This document shows positions 24,976-34,378 of a stretch of DNA of 64,000 nt, piece by piece (position 1 is the first letter of the stretch; every line of letters begins with the position of its first letter). Location of the stretch: contig NZ_JAKCFA010000002.1 in NCBI RefSeq assembly GCF_024198215.1, positions 434,001 through 498,000 on the forward strand, read 5' to 3'. The DNA comes from Myxococcus qinghaiensis (GTDB taxonomy: Bacteria > Myxococcota > Myxococcia > Myxococcales > Myxococcaceae). The notes beneath the pieces are model-generated. The model searched no databases, was not told the origin of the DNA, and worked only from the letters and a program-made list of their open reading frames with translations. Position numbers and translations under genes: made by a program.

Positions 24976-27900
24976 ATGGCCTCCACCGACCTCAGACCCA
25001 TCCAGAAAGTGCTGTGCGCCAACCGCGGTGAGATCGCCATCCGCGTGTTTCGCGCCTGCAACGAGCTTGGAATCCGCACCGTCGCCATCTACAGCGACGA
25101 GGACCGGACGCACGAGCACCGGCACAAGGCCGACGAGGCCTACCGCGTGGGCCACGGCAAGCGCCCCGTGGAGGCCTACCTGGGCATCGACGAAATCCTC
25201 GACGTGGCGGAGCGAGCCGGCGTGGACGCCATCCACCCTGGCTACGGCTTCCTGTCGGAGAACGCGGACTTCGCCGAGGCCTGCGAGCGCCGGGGCATCC
25301 GCTTCATTGGCCCCAGCTCCGCCGTCGTGCGGACCATGGGCGACAAGGTCGCCGCCAAGGCGCTGGCGAAGCAGGTGGGTGTGCCCACGGTGCCGGGGAC
25401 GACGCTGGAGGGTGACGACGCCCAGGTGCTGAAGCGCGCGCGGGAGTTCTTCGCGGAGCACGGCGGCCCGGTGCTCGTGAAGGCGGCGCACGGCGGCGGC
25501 GGACGCGGCATGCGCGTGGTGCGCGAGGAGAAGGAGCTGGCGGCGGCGCTCGACTCGGCGCGCTCGGAGGCGAAGAGCGCCTTCGGCTCCTCGGCCGTGT
25601 TCCTGGAGAAGTTCCTGGAGCGGGTGCGCCATATCGAGGTGCAGCTCCTGGGAGACCTGCACGGGCAGCTCGTCCACCTGCACGAGCGCGACTGCTCCGT
25701 GCAGCGCCGGCACCAGAAGGTCATCGAGATTGCCCCCGCGCCCAACCTGGCCCCGGCGCTCAAGCGCGCCATCTGCGACGCGGCGGTGCGGCTGGCGAAG
25801 GAGGCGGGCTACAGCAGCGCCGGCACGGCGGAGTTCCTCGTCGGCGACGACCACTTCTACTTCATCGAGTGCAACGCGCGACTCCAGGTGGAGCACACCG
25901 TCACGGAGCAGGTGACGGGCGTGGACCTGGTGCAGAGCCAGATTCGCATCGCGGAGGGTTATGCGCTCGGCTCGCCCGAGGTGGGCATCCCCTCGCAGGA
26001 GTCCATCCAGCCACGCGGCTTCGCGGTGCAGCTGCGCGTCACCACGGAGGACCCGTCCAACAACTTCATGCCGGACGCGGGCGTCATCACCGCCTGGCGC
26101 GCTGCCACCGGCTTCGGCATCCGGCTGGACGGCTCCAACGGCTACACCAACGCGCACATCTCCCCGTTCTACGACTCCATGCTGGTGAAGGTCATCGCCT
26201 ACGCGCCCACGTTCCAGGGCGCGGTGATGAAGGGCCAGCGCGCCCTGCGGGAGTTCCGCATCCGCGGAGTGAAGACCAACCTCCCCTTCCTGGAGAACGT
26301 GCTGCACCACCCCGCGTTCCAGGCGGGTGAGACGTACACGCGCTTCATCGACGAGACGCCGGAGCTGTTCCACCTGGTGCCTCGCCGGGACAGGGCCAGC
26401 AAGCTGCTCACCTATCTGGCCGAGGTCATCGTCAACGGCCACCCCACCATCAAGAGCCACCAGCGGCTCAAGCCCACCCAGTTCATGGAGCCGCGCCTGC
26501 CGGTGGCGCCTCCCGGCCCCCCGCCCCGAGGCACCGCGCAGATCCTCGCGGAGAAGGGCCCTCGCGGACTGGCTGAGTGGGTGCTCGCACAGAAGCGCGT
26601 GCTGCTGACGGACACGACGATGCGGGACGCGCACCAGTCGCTGCTGGCGACGCGCATGCGCACCCGGGACGTGCTGCGGGTGGCTCCGGCCACGGCGCAC
26701 CTGGCGTCGGACCTGTTCAGCCTGGAGAGCTGGGGTGGCGCGACGTTCGACACCGCGTATCGCTTCCTCAACGAGGACCCGTGGGCGCGGCTGCGCGCGC
26801 TGAAGGCCGCGGCGCCCAACCTGCTGCTCCAGATGCTGCTGCGCGGCGCCAACGCCGTGGGCTACACCAGCTATCCGAACAACGTGGTGGAGGCGTTCAT
26901 CGACGAGGCGGCCGAGGCGGGCGTGGACGTCTTCCGCATCTTCGACAGCCTCAATGACCTGGGCAGCATGGAGGTCTCCATCCGCCGCGTGCTCCAGACG
27001 GGCAAGGTGGCGGAAGTGGCCATCTGCTACACGGGCGACGTCGCCAACCCCAAGCGCAAGAAGTACACGCTCGACTACTACGCGGACCTGGCGAAGCGCA
27101 TCGAGGACTCGGGCGCGCACTTCCTGTGCATCAAGGACATGGCGGGCCTGCTGCGTCCGCGCGCGGCGGCCATGCTGATGGACCGGCTGCGCGAGGTGAC
27201 GAAGCTGCCCATCCACCTGCACATGCACGACACCGCGGGCAATGGCATCGCCAGCTACCTGGAGGCGATTGAGCACGGGGTGCACATCGTCGACGTGGCC
27301 CTGGGCAGCATGGCGGGCCTCACCAGCCAGCCCAGCCTCAACGCGCTGGTGAGCGCCCTGCGCGGCCACCCGCGTGAGACGGGGCTGGCGAACGCGCGGC
27401 TCCAGCCGCTCGCCAACTACTGGGAGGATGTGCGCGAGTACTACGCCCCCTTCGAGAGCGGCCTCAAGAGCACGACGAGCGAGGTCTACTACCACGAGAT
27501 TCCGGGCGGTCAGTACTCCAACCTCCGGCCGCAGGTGGCGGAGATGGGGCTGCTCGGCCGGTGGAACGACGTGAAGGACGCGTTCGCGCTGGTCAACGTG
27601 CTGGTGGGCGACATCCCCAAGGTGACGCCGTCGTCGAAGATGGTGGGCGACTTCGCCATCTTCCTCCTGAAGAACGATTTGATGGTGCGCGCGCCCACGC
27701 TGGCGGAGGCCGCCACGCTCACGCACGCGAAGCTCATCGCGGAGGCGCCCCGGCTGGACTTCCCCTCCAGCGTCGTCGGCTACTTCCGGGGCGAGCTGGG
27801 CCAGCCGCCCAACGGCTTCCCCGAGGACCTGCGCGCCGCGGTGCTCAAGGGCCTGCCGCGCGTGGAGGGCCGCCCGTCCGCGAGCCTCCCCGCGTTGGAC

Positions 27901-28479
27901 CTGGAGGCCCTGCGCACGGAGCTCTCGAAGAAGACGGGCCAGGCGCTGTCTCGCGTGGACGCCATCTCCAGCGCGCTCTATCCGCGCGTCATGGCGGGCT
28001 ACCTGGACGACGCCGCGCGCTTCGAGGATGTCTCCATCCTGGACACGCCCAACTACTTCTACGGCATGGAGGTGGGACAGGAGATCTGGGTGGACCTGGA
28101 GCCGGGCAAGACGCTGGTCATCAGCCTGTCCGCGGTGGGCGAGCCGGACGACGACGGCCTGCGCACCGTCTACTTCGCGCTCAACGGCCACAACCGCACG
28201 GTGCAGGTGAGGGACCGCAGCCGCGCGGCTCGCGTGGAGTCGCGCCGACAGGCGGACCGCGCCAACCCCAACCACGTCGCCGCGAGCATGCCGGGCACGG
28301 TCATCGCCGTGCACATCAAGGCGGGGGCCGCCGTGGAGGCGGGCGCGCCGCTCGTCACGCTGGAGGCGATGAAGATGGAGACGGTGGTGCGAGCGCCTCG
28401 CGCGGGCACCGTCGCGGAGGTCGCCACCACGCTGAAGGGCTCGGTCCAGGGCGGAGACCTGCTCGTGGTGCTCCAGTAG
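24976..28479 (+). CDS. pyc: Pyruvate carboxylase
   Basis: Biotin- and ATP-dependent carboxylation of pyruvate to oxaloacetate, refilling the TCA cycle and feeding gluconeogenesis. The 1167-residue chain has the full single-polypeptide order. Biotin carboxylase (1-~460) shows KVLCANRGEIAIRVFRACNE, HPGYGFLSEN, the ATP-grasp loop AAHGGGGRGMR and IECNARLQVEHTVTE. Carboxyltransferase (~545-820) shows LTDTTMRDAHQSLLATRMR and LHMHDTAGNG. A PYC tetramerisation-like region precedes the biotinyl domain with LEAMKMET near residue 1127. The ATG at 24976 is where family similarity starts. It is divergent from the P450 gene by 119 bp and followed by a peptidase gene 62 bp away. Confidence 0.97.
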   Translation: MASTDLRPIQKVLCANRGEIAIRVFRACNELGIRTVAIYSDEDRTHEHRHKADEAYRVGHGKRPVEAYLGIDEILDVAERAGVDAIHPGYGFLSENADFAEACERRGIRFIGPSSAVVRTMGDKVAAKALAKQVGVPTVPGTTLEGDDAQVLKRAREFFAEHGGPVLVKAAHGGGGRGMRVVREEKELAAALDSARSEAKSAFGSSAVFLEKFLERVRHIEVQLLGDLHGQLVHLHERDCSVQRRHQKVIEIAPAPNLAPALKRAICDAAVRLAKEAGYSSAGTAEFLVGDDHFYFIECNARLQVEHTVTEQVTGVDLVQSQIRIAEGYALGSPEVGIPSQESIQPRGFAVQLRVTTEDPSNNFMPDAGVITAWRAATGFGIRLDGSNGYTNAHISPFYDSMLVKVIAYAPTFQGAVMKGQRALREFRIRGVKTNLPFLENVLHHPAFQAGETYTRFIDETPELFHLVPRRDRASKLLTYLAEVIVNGHPTIKSHQRLKPTQFMEPRLPVAPPGPPPRGTAQILAEKGPRGLAEWVLAQKRVLLTDTTMRDAHQSLLATRMRTRDVLRVAPATAHLASDLFSLESWGGATFDTAYRFLNEDPWARLRALKAAAPNLLLQMLLRGANAVGYTSYPNNVVEAFIDEAAEAGVDVFRIFDSLNDLGSMEVSIRRVLQTGKVAEVAICYTGDVANPKRKKYTLDYYADLAKRIEDSGAHFLCIKDMAGLLRPRAAAMLMDRLREVTKLPIHLHMHDTAGNGIASYLEAIEHGVHIVDVALGSMAGLTSQPSLNALVSALRGHPRETGLANARLQPLANYWEDVREYYAPFESGLKSTTSEVYYHEIPGGQYSNLRPQVAEMGLLGRWNDVKDAFALVNVLVGDIPKVTPSSKMVGDFAIFLLKNDLMVRAPTLAEAATLTHAKLIAEAPRLDFPSSVVGYFRGELGQPPNGFPEDLRAAVLKGLPRVEGRPSASLPALDLEALRTELSKKTGQALSRVDAISSALYPRVMAGYLDDAARFEDVSILDTPNYFYGMEVGQEIWVDLEPGKTLVISLSAVGEPDDDGLRTVYFALNGHNRTVQVRDRSRAARVESRRQADRANPNHVAASMPGTVIAVHIKAGAAVEAGAPLVTLEAMKMETVVRAPRAGTVAEVATTLKGSVQGGDLLVVLQ

Positions 28480-28541
28480 GGCCGTGAGAAGGAACAGCGG
28501 AACGTTGAGTGTGGGCGCGGCCTTTGACATGGTCGCGCCCC

Positions 28542-31355
28542 ATGAAGCGTGCACTCCTGTCCTTCCTGGCCCTGGTCTCCTGCGCCACTCCCTCCGCGAC
28601 GTCGCCGTCGGCCTCGGAGGCCTCCGCGTCCACCCCGCCCCAGACGCCCGCGCTCCCGGAGGAGGTCCGGCTGGCCGACCTGCGGCAGATGACCTTCGGT
28701 GGTGAGAACGCCGAGGCCTACTGGGCCTTCGACGGCAAGCAGCTCTCACTCCAGGCCCGCCACGAGGGCATGGGGTGTGACCGCATCTACCGCATGGCGG
28801 TGGACCCCGCGAGCGGCGCCGCGGCGACGGTGACGCCCGTCTCCAGCGGCCAGGGCGCAACGACGTGCGCGCACTTCCTGCCCGGCGACCAGGAGGTCAT
28901 CTACGCCTCCACGCACCTGGGCGGCGAGGCGTGCCCGCCCAAGCCCGACCACTCGATGGGCTACGTCTGGGCCCTGTACGACACCTACGACATCTTCAAG
29001 TCGAACGCGGATGGCAGCGGGCTGACGCGGCTGACGGAGACGCCGGGTTACGACGCGGAGGGCACCGTCTGCGGGAAGGATGGCTCCATCATCTTCACGT
29101 CCGTGCGGGACGGGGACCTGGAGCTGTACCGGATGGACCGCGACGGGAAGAACGTGAAGCGGCTGACGCACACGCCCGGTTATGACGGCGGCGCGTTCTT
29201 CAGCGCGGACTGCTCCAAGATTGTGTGGCGCGCGTCGCGTCCGCAGCCCGGCAAGGCTCTGGACGACTACCAGGGGCTGCTCAAGCGCGGCCTGGTGCGG
29301 CCGACGAAGCTGGAGCTGTACGTGGCCAACGCGGACGGCTCGGAGGCGAAGCAGATCACCTGGCTGAACGGCGCCGCCTTCGCGCCCTTCTTCCACCCCA
29401 ATGGCCGGCGCATCCTCTTCGCCTCCAACCACGGAGACCCGAAGGGCCGCGAGTTCGACATCTGGGCGGTGGACGTCGACGGCGCCAACCTGGAGCGGAT
29501 TACGCACGCCCCGGGCTTCGACGGCTTCCCGATGTTCTCGCCGGACGGCAAGTGGCTGGCCTTCTCCAGCAACCGCGCCACCGCGCAGGGCAAGACCGAC
29601 ACCAACCTGTTCATCGCCCGCTGGGTGGACGACGCGAAGCCGGCCTCGGGGGCGCCGTCGGCCGCCGCGGACCGCATCCGCGAGGACGTGTCGTTCCTCG
29701 CCGCGCCCGCGCAGGAGGGCCGGGGCATCGGCACGAAGGGAATCGACGCCGCGGGGGGACTCATCGAGACGCGGTTCCAGGAGCTGGGCCTGACGCCCGC
29801 GGGCGACACCGGGACGTTCCGGCAGGCGTTCCCCGTCACCACCGCCGTGCAGCCGGGGGCTGGGACGCAGGTGCGGCTCGGGAAGACGGTGCTCCCGGCG
29901 GATGCGTACACGGTGCTCGGCTTCTCCGGGCAGGGACAGGCGCAGGGCGCGCTGGTGTTCGCCGGCTACGGAGTCGTCGAGCCGACGCTCAAGGTGGACG
30001 ACTACGCGAAGCTGTCGGTGAAGGGGAAGATTGTCGTGGTGCGCCGCTTCGTGCCGGACGCGCCCGAGTTCTCCGACACGGACAAGCAGCGGCGCTTCGG
30101 TGACCTCCGCTACAAGGCCTGGCAGGCGGCGCAGCGGGGCGCGAAGGCGCTCATCGTCGTGGACTGGCCGCAGGCTCCCACGCCCGCGCCCAAGGAGTGG
30201 CAGATGCCTCCCGAGGCGACCCTGCCCGCCCTGCATCCCGAAGGCGTGGGCGACGCGGGCCTCCCTGTCATCGTGGTGAAGCGCGCGGCGATGGAGCCGG
30301 TGATGGGGGCGCTGCTGGCGCGCAAGCGCGTGGACGCGCAGGTCGACGTGAAGCTGGAGTTCGAGCAGCGCTCGGCCTTCAACGTCGCGGCGGTGCTGGA
30401 GGCTGGCGAGGGCAAGCTGCCGGGTACGATTGTCGTGGGCGCGCACTATGACCACCTGGGCTTCGGCGGACGGGGCTCGCTGATGCCGGACCGGCACGAG
30501 CCGCATGTGGGCGCGGATGACAATGCCTCTGGCGTCGCGGCCATGTTGGAGATTGCCCGCATGCTGAAGGAGCGCCGCGCGGAGCTGAAGCACGACGTGC
30601 TCTTCCTCGCGTTCTCCGGCGAGGAGACGGGGTTGCTCGGCTCCACGCACTTCACCCGGCAGCGAGGGGACGCGGGGATGAAGCAAGTCACCGCGATGCT
30701 CAACCTGGACATGGTGGGACGGCTGCGGTCCGGTGGGCTGTCGGTGCTGGGCGCCGAGTCCGCCACCGAGTGGGGCCCGCTGCTCGCGCGTGCTTGCGAC
30801 GAGGCGCGCGTCACCTGCAACCCGAGCGGTGATGGGTATGGCCCGAGCGACCACTCGCCCTTCTACGCGGCGGGCGTGCCGGTGCTGCACTTCTTCACGG
30901 GAGCGCACTCGGACTACCACAAGCCCACGGACACCGTGGAGGGCATCAACGCGGTGGGTACGGCACAGGTGGCGCGCATCGTGTCCGCCGTGACGGTGGG
31001 CCTGGATGGGACGACGGCGCTGACGTACCGCAAGGTCCCCTCCCCTACGCCGCGTGGAGACCTGCGCAGCTTCAACGCGTCGCTGGGCACGGTGCCGGAC
31101 TACGCGGGCCCGCCCAACGGACAGAAGGGCATGTTGCTCGCGGGCGTGCGTGCGGGAGGCGCGGCGGACCAGGCCGGCATGCTGCGCGGTGACATCCTCG
31201 TGCGGTTGGGCAAGCACGCCATCAGCGGCGTGGAGGACCTGATGTTCGTCCTCAACTCCTCCAAGCCCGGCGAGACGGTGGAGGCGCGCGTGCTGCGTGA
31301 GGGCAAGGAAGTCCCGCTCCAGGTGACGTTCCAGGAGAGCAAGCGCCCTCGGTAG
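28542..31355 (+). CDS. M28 metallopeptidase lipoprotein with TolB-like propeller and PDZ domain, 937 aa
   Basis: An outer-envelope peptidase. The signal peptide ends in a lipobox (LALVSC, C17). Residues ~45-370 form a TolB/PD40 propeller with repeated RLTHTPGYDGGAFFS-like and GRRILFASN-like strands. A PA-like insert (~440-600) precedes the M28 zinc-aminopeptidase core: HYDHLGFGG near 635, ADDNASGVAAMLE near 658, SGEETGLLGS near 691, NLDMVGRL and, last, HSDYHKPTDT. All zinc ligands and the catalytic Glu pair are therefore present. A C-terminal PDZ-like domain (~840-930) contains GGAADQAGMLRGDILVRLG. It probably degrades peptides at the cell surface, fitting a predatory, proteolytic lifestyle (inference). 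Confidence 0.9.
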   Translation: MKRALLSFLALVSCATPSATSPSASEASASTPPQTPALPEEVRLADLRQMTFGGENAEAYWAFDGKQLSLQARHEGMGCDRIYRMAVDPASGAAATVTPVSSGQGATTCAHFLPGDQEVIYASTHLGGEACPPKPDHSMGYVWALYDTYDIFKSNADGSGLTRLTETPGYDAEGTVCGKDGSIIFTSVRDGDLELYRMDRDGKNVKRLTHTPGYDGGAFFSADCSKIVWRASRPQPGKALDDYQGLLKRGLVRPTKLELYVANADGSEAKQITWLNGAAFAPFFHPNGRRILFASNHGDPKGREFDIWAVDVDGANLERITHAPGFDGFPMFSPDGKWLAFSSNRATAQGKTDTNLFIARWVDDAKPASGAPSAAADRIREDVSFLAAPAQEGRGIGTKGIDAAGGLIETRFQELGLTPAGDTGTFRQAFPVTTAVQPGAGTQVRLGKTVLPADAYTVLGFSGQGQAQGALVFAGYGVVEPTLKVDDYAKLSVKGKIVVVRRFVPDAPEFSDTDKQRRFGDLRYKAWQAAQRGAKALIVVDWPQAPTPAPKEWQMPPEATLPALHPEGVGDAGLPVIVVKRAAMEPVMGALLARKRVDAQVDVKLEFEQRSAFNVAAVLEAGEGKLPGTIVVGAHYDHLGFGGRGSLMPDRHEPHVGADDNASGVAAMLEIARMLKERRAELKHDVLFLAFSGEETGLLGSTHFTRQRGDAGMKQVTAMLNLDMVGRLRSGGLSVLGAESATEWGPLLARACDEARVTCNPSGDGYGPSDHSPFYAAGVPVLHFFTGAHSDYHKPTDTVEGINAVGTAQVARIVSAVTVGLDGTTALTYRKVPSPTPRGDLRSFNASLGTVPDYAGPPNGQKGMLLAGVRAGGAADQAGMLRGDILVRLGKHAISGVEDLMFVLNSSKPGETVEARVLREGKEVPLQVTFQESKRPR

Positions 31356-31403
31356 GTACACCAGGGGGGCTCCAGAGAGCTCCAGAAGCCGAATCACAGA
31401 GCG

Positions 31404-31438
31404 GGCCCGGATGGCGTTCCAGCAGGACGCCCCGGGCC
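31404..31438 (+). terminator. Terminator hairpin after the M28 peptidase gene
   Basis: Stem GGCCCGG / CCGGGCC, a two-base bulge, then GGCGT / ACGCC around a 9-nt loop (TCCAGCAGG). It lies 48 bp after the stop. Its inner part contains an 18-mer that recurs at 42339. Confidence 0.6.
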
Positions 31439-31539
31439 TGCGGTGTTTCCGCCTCGCACGAGGAACTCGCGAACCACCGAGCCGTCGGTGCGGGTTCCCA
31501 CGATGGATGCCGTGGCGCCGGAGTCGCTAGCGTCTCGGG

Positions 31540-32046
31540 ATGCGAATGCAGACCGATGAGCTCTGGCGCCGTGGTGTCCTGCTGGCAGTCGTGGTGCTGG
31601 CCGCGTGCAACGCGGGCGAGGCTGAAGAGGGGGCGCTGTCTCTGGAGAGCTCCGAGGCGGAGCTGTCCTGTCAGGTGTCGCGGCAGTGCACGACGGCCCC
31701 TGCTGTGTCCTGCAGCTCCGCGAACGGAGTCTGCAGCTCGGGGGCGGAGAACGGCGGCTGGGTGGAGTGTGACGCCGCCCGGACCTACTGTCCTCCGGCG
31801 TGTACCTGTGGAAGCACCCGCCATGTCGAGGAGGCCGGGGGCTATGGCTTCAACTGCGCCCAGGCCTATGGCAAGGCGAGTGAGCATGCGGAGAGACGGG
31901 CAGCCAGGATGTGCCCGGCCGGGGCCTGCAACCTGATTGAGACCCAGGTGGCGTGTGACTTCCTGCCAGAGGAACCGTTCCCCGACCAATACACCGCGAT
32001 TGTGTCCCTGGAGTTCTCCTGCAAGGAGCCCGCGAACTGCCGATAA
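31540..32046 (+). CDS. Small cysteine-rich lipoprotein
   Basis: A 168-residue predicted lipoprotein, not recognised. The signal peptide ends in LAAC (C23), followed by an acidic linker (EAEEGALSLESSEAEL). The mature part holds about 13 cysteines, some in a dense CSSANGVCSSG and CPPACTCG cluster, with a second part ending FSCKEPANC; they probably form disulfides outside the cytoplasm. Two ATGs, 31540 and 31546, are both possible starts; the first is listed. It is a single gene after the peptidase terminator, with no recognised partner. Confidence 0.65.
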   Translation: MRMQTDELWRRGVLLAVVVLAACNAGEAEEGALSLESSEAELSCQVSRQCTTAPAVSCSSANGVCSSGAENGGWVECDAARTYCPPACTCGSTRHVEEAGGYGFNCAQAYGKASEHAERRAARMCPAGACNLIETQVACDFLPEEPFPDQYTAIVSLEFSCKEPANCR

Positions 32047-32302
32047 GGCAGGGGGCGGTACGGGGCACTGAATGAGCTTCTCCGGGGTGATGGCGCCGGA
32101 CGCAACGACAAACACCTGAAGCTTGCTCATGTGGAAGCCCTCTCCGGCAGGTCTTCGTGCGGCTTCTCAAGAAACGAGGTTCCAGCAGGAGTCAATCACA
32201 AGCACCCACAGCATAACACTGGCGCCTGCACAATGATTTACTTCCCGCGCGTATGATAGCGGGCACGTCAACGCGCCCTTTCACCACCACAGGAGTGTCA
32301 CG

Positions 32303-32821
32303 ATGAACAGTCGTTCCGCCACGCTGTTGCTCGCTCTCGTGTGCCTCACCGCCCTGCCCCAGGCAGCGTTTGCCCAGTCGGACGATGGTCCCTTCTTCAG
32401 CAAGGCGCATCTGGTGGGCCACTGGCAGAACTCGCCGGAGTCGGCCGCCCTCGAGATCTCCCTCAATGCGTTCACCGCCTATACGCGGATCGGCTTCGGG
32501 CCTGCCCTCCGTATGGACTACTTCAGGTGTCAGGACGGCCTCATCCGGACCGATTGCAACCAGCTCCAGGGCCCCTTCGTCGTGGACTGGCAGCTCAGCG
32601 GCTACCTGAACGCGTCGCCGGGCGCCAACCACCTGCACGTCTATCTGGATGGCAATGTGTTCATGACTGGCTTCGGTCCGCTCTTCGGCACCTACTCCTA
32701 CCGGACCTGCTACGGCGACACGAGCCCCTTCGGCTATGGCGTCAACAAGTACATCCTGATGCAGTCCGGCTCGAACATCTACGGGCCGGTCCCCGGCCTG
32801 TCGTGCCTGCCGCGACTGTAG
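32303..32821 (+). CDS. Small exported protein of unknown function
   Basis: A 172-residue protein with a standard signal peptide (cleavage after AAFA, residue ~24). The mature part is aromatic- and glycine-rich, with four cysteines in two pairs (FRCQDGLIRTDC and RTCYGDTS...LSCLP), suggesting a small disulfide-stabilised beta fold. An AGGAG lies about 8 bp before the ATG. The upstream 256-bp gap is comparatively AT-rich near 32230-32260 and may hold its promoter. It ends at a perfect 12-bp terminator stem. No family recognised. Confidence 0.65.
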   Translation: MNSRSATLLLALVCLTALPQAAFAQSDDGPFFSKAHLVGHWQNSPESAALEISLNAFTAYTRIGFGPALRMDYFRCQDGLIRTDCNQLQGPFVVDWQLSGYLNASPGANHLHVYLDGNVFMTGFGPLFGTYSYRTCYGDTSPFGYGVNKYILMQSGSNIYGPVPGLSCLPRL

Positions 32822-32836
32822 CCCCGAGGCAGTGAG

Positions 32837-32868
32837 CGCTCGGAGCCCGGTGGACAGGGCTCCGAGCG
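32837..32868. terminator. Bidirectional terminator hairpin
   Basis: CGCTCGGAGCCC and GGGCTCCGAGCG form a perfect 12-bp stem with an 8-nt loop, 15 bp after the stop of the 172-aa exported protein and facing a convergent gene. Confidence 0.8.
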
Positions 32869-32915
32869 TCACGCATTGGAGACACATGCGTGACAGCGGA
32901 CAGACACCATGCGCA

Positions 32916-33404
32916 TCAGGCTCTCCCGCGGACCGCGGCCTCGATCTTCGCGATGTCGATCTTTCGCATCGTCATCATCGCGTCCATCGCACGCTTGGCC
33001 GCCGCCTTGTCGGGGTGGGTCGTCGCATCGAGCAGCACGCGCGGCGTGATCTGCCACGAAAAGCCCCAGCGGTCCTTGCACCAGCCGCAGGCGCTCTCCG
33101 CGCCGCCATTGCCGACAATCGCATTCCAATAGCGGTCGGTTTCTTCCTGGTTCTCTGTCACCACCATGAAGCTGACCGCCTCGTCAGGCTTGAACGTCGG
33201 CCCGCCGTTGAGCCCGACGAAATCGCGGCCGAGGACGGTGAACTCCACGGTCAATTCGTCCCCCGCCTTGCCGTCGGGAAAGTCGGTCGCGGCTTCGTGG
33301 GCCGGTCCGACGCGGCTGTTGGGGAACACGCTGGCGTAGAATTCCGCCGCTTTGCGCGCCTCGCCATGGTCGAACCACAGGCAATTGATAATCTTCTCCG
33401 CCAT
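32916..33404 (-). CDS. VOC-family (PhnB-like) protein
   Basis: A 162-residue single vicinal-oxygen-chelate-fold protein of the PhnB/3-demethylubiquinone methyltransferase-like group: INCLWFDHGEARKAAEFYAS, then GRDFVGLNGGP, FMVVTENQEETDRYWNAIV and GWCKDRWGFSWQITP. The fold usually binds a metal or small molecule; the function of this subgroup is not established. The ATG at 33404 lies 5 bp after the stop of the double-VOC gene upstream, so both form one transcript. Codon use looks less extreme in third-position GC than neighbouring genes. Confidence 0.85.
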   Translation of the reverse strand: MAEKIINCLWFDHGEARKAAEFYASVFPNSRVGPAHEAATDFPDGKAGDELTVEFTVLGRDFVGLNGGPTFKPDEAVSFMVVTENQEETDRYWNAIVGNGGAESACGWCKDRWGFSWQITPRVLLDATTHPDKAAAKRAMDAMMTMRKIDIAKIEAAVRGRA

Positions 33405-33409
33405 CTCAC

Positions 33410-34219
33410 TTACCCTTTCCTTGCACCGACCAGGGCGAACACCGCGCCTTGCGGATCGACCCCGTTCATCGAGAAATCGCCGCCGGGGATTTCGTTCGGA
33501 CCGTTGAGCACCCGCCCGCCCTGGGCCTCGATGGCCGCCTTCGCCGCGTCGATATCGGCGACGCGGAAATAGTGCAACCAGGTGGGCCCAGGGGCGCCCG
33601 GCATCATCGGCATCACCGCGCCGATCATGCCACTCCCCATGGTGCCTGCGCTTCGCCGCGAGGGATGGCTCAGGAACTCGTATTTGCCGAGCGGCCCCAT
33701 CTCCATCTCGCCGTCCTTCACCCAACCGAAGTTCTGGCTGTAGAAGCGCAGGGCGGCTGCGGGGTCGGAGGTCATCAACTCGTTCCACGCGCAGTGCCCG
33801 ATGCGCTTGCGCTCATAGGAGAAGGCGAGGCTCTCCTTGTCCTCCTGGCCCGGCGGCGGCTTGGGCGTCATGACGTAGAAGACGGCGCCCTGTGGATCGG
33901 CGACCATCGCAAAGCGCCCCTGAGGGATCTCCGTGGTGGGCATCCAGACCTTGCCGCCGAGCTGTTTGATGGAAGTGAGTGCCTGCTCGACATCGTCGAC
34001 CGCGACATAGCCCAGCCATGCGGGTCGGGCGCCGTGCCGCAGCATCTCCGCGGACAGCGTCAGCATGCCGCCGACCATGCCCTCGGAACCTTCGATCATG
34101 GCATAGCCGGGTTCACCCCCCGACGCCCCAATCGTCCAGCCAACAACCTTGGAATAGAAGGTGCGGGCGCTGTTCGCGTCGGGAGTCATCAACTCGTACC
34201 AGATGAAGTCGCCGTGCAT
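33410..34219 (-). CDS. VOC-family protein with two glyoxalase-like domains
   Basis: A 269-residue tandem VOC protein. Domain 1 (residues ~5-120) runs WYELMTPDANSARTFYSKVV to FAMVADPQGAVFYVM; domain 2 (~140-265) runs WNELMTSDPAAALRFYSQNF to VDPQGAVFALVG. Such proteins bind small ligands; some give resistance to antibiotics or act on toxic aldehydes, but nothing here shows which. The ATG at 34219 follows GAGGAG closely. That ribosome-binding site lies inside what looks like the 3' end of another, broken gene (34221-34313). Confidence 0.85.
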   Translation of the reverse strand: MHGDFIWYELMTPDANSARTFYSKVVGWTIGASGGEPGYAMIEGSEGMVGGMLTLSAEMLRHGARPAWLGYVAVDDVEQALTSIKQLGGKVWMPTTEIPQGRFAMVADPQGAVFYVMTPKPPPGQEDKESLAFSYERKRIGHCAWNELMTSDPAAALRFYSQNFGWVKDGEMEMGPLGKYEFLSHPSRRSAGTMGSGMIGAVMPMMPGAPGPTWLHYFRVADIDAAKAAIEAQGGRVLNGPNEIPGGDFSMNGVDPQGAVFALVGARKG

Positions 34220-34220
34220 G

Positions 34221-34313
34221 TCACTCCTCCCTCGGGATGATGGGCACGAAGCCGTCCTGGAACATCCGCTTGCCGTCCCTCGGCCTGTCTGCAACGACGC
34301 CATCAACGCCTGC
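34221..34313 (-). pseudogene. Possible 3' remnant of a glycerophosphodiester phosphodiesterase gene
   Basis: The minus-strand frame ending in a TGA at 34221-34223 reads AGVDGVVADRPRDGKRM then FQDGFVPIIPREE. The first part strongly resembles the C-terminal GVDGIITDRPD signature of GDPD enzymes. A stop codon lies about 30 codons upstream and no longer frame is present, so only the tail survives. It sits one base before the VOC operon start, as though the whole segment was imported with part of its old neighbour. The match is short and could be chance. Confidence 0.35.
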
Positions 34314-34378
34314 CCGCCGACACGCCCGTCAAGCAGGTCCTGCTCCCACTTCAGGTCAGCGGATTAGACCTCCTGAAA

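Noticed and set aside
24889-28860. Very long minus-strand frame opposite pyruvate carboxylase
   Set aside because: Low-complexity Arg/Val/Leu sequence; the plus strand is an unmistakable complete enzyme.
28542-31355. Reading the propeller part of the M28 peptidase as a separate TolB protein
   Set aside because: The frame is continuous through propeller, peptidase and PDZ with no internal start.
28746-31397. Long minus-strand frame opposite the M28 peptidase
   Set aside because: No signal, domain or plausible composition; shadow of a high-GC gene.
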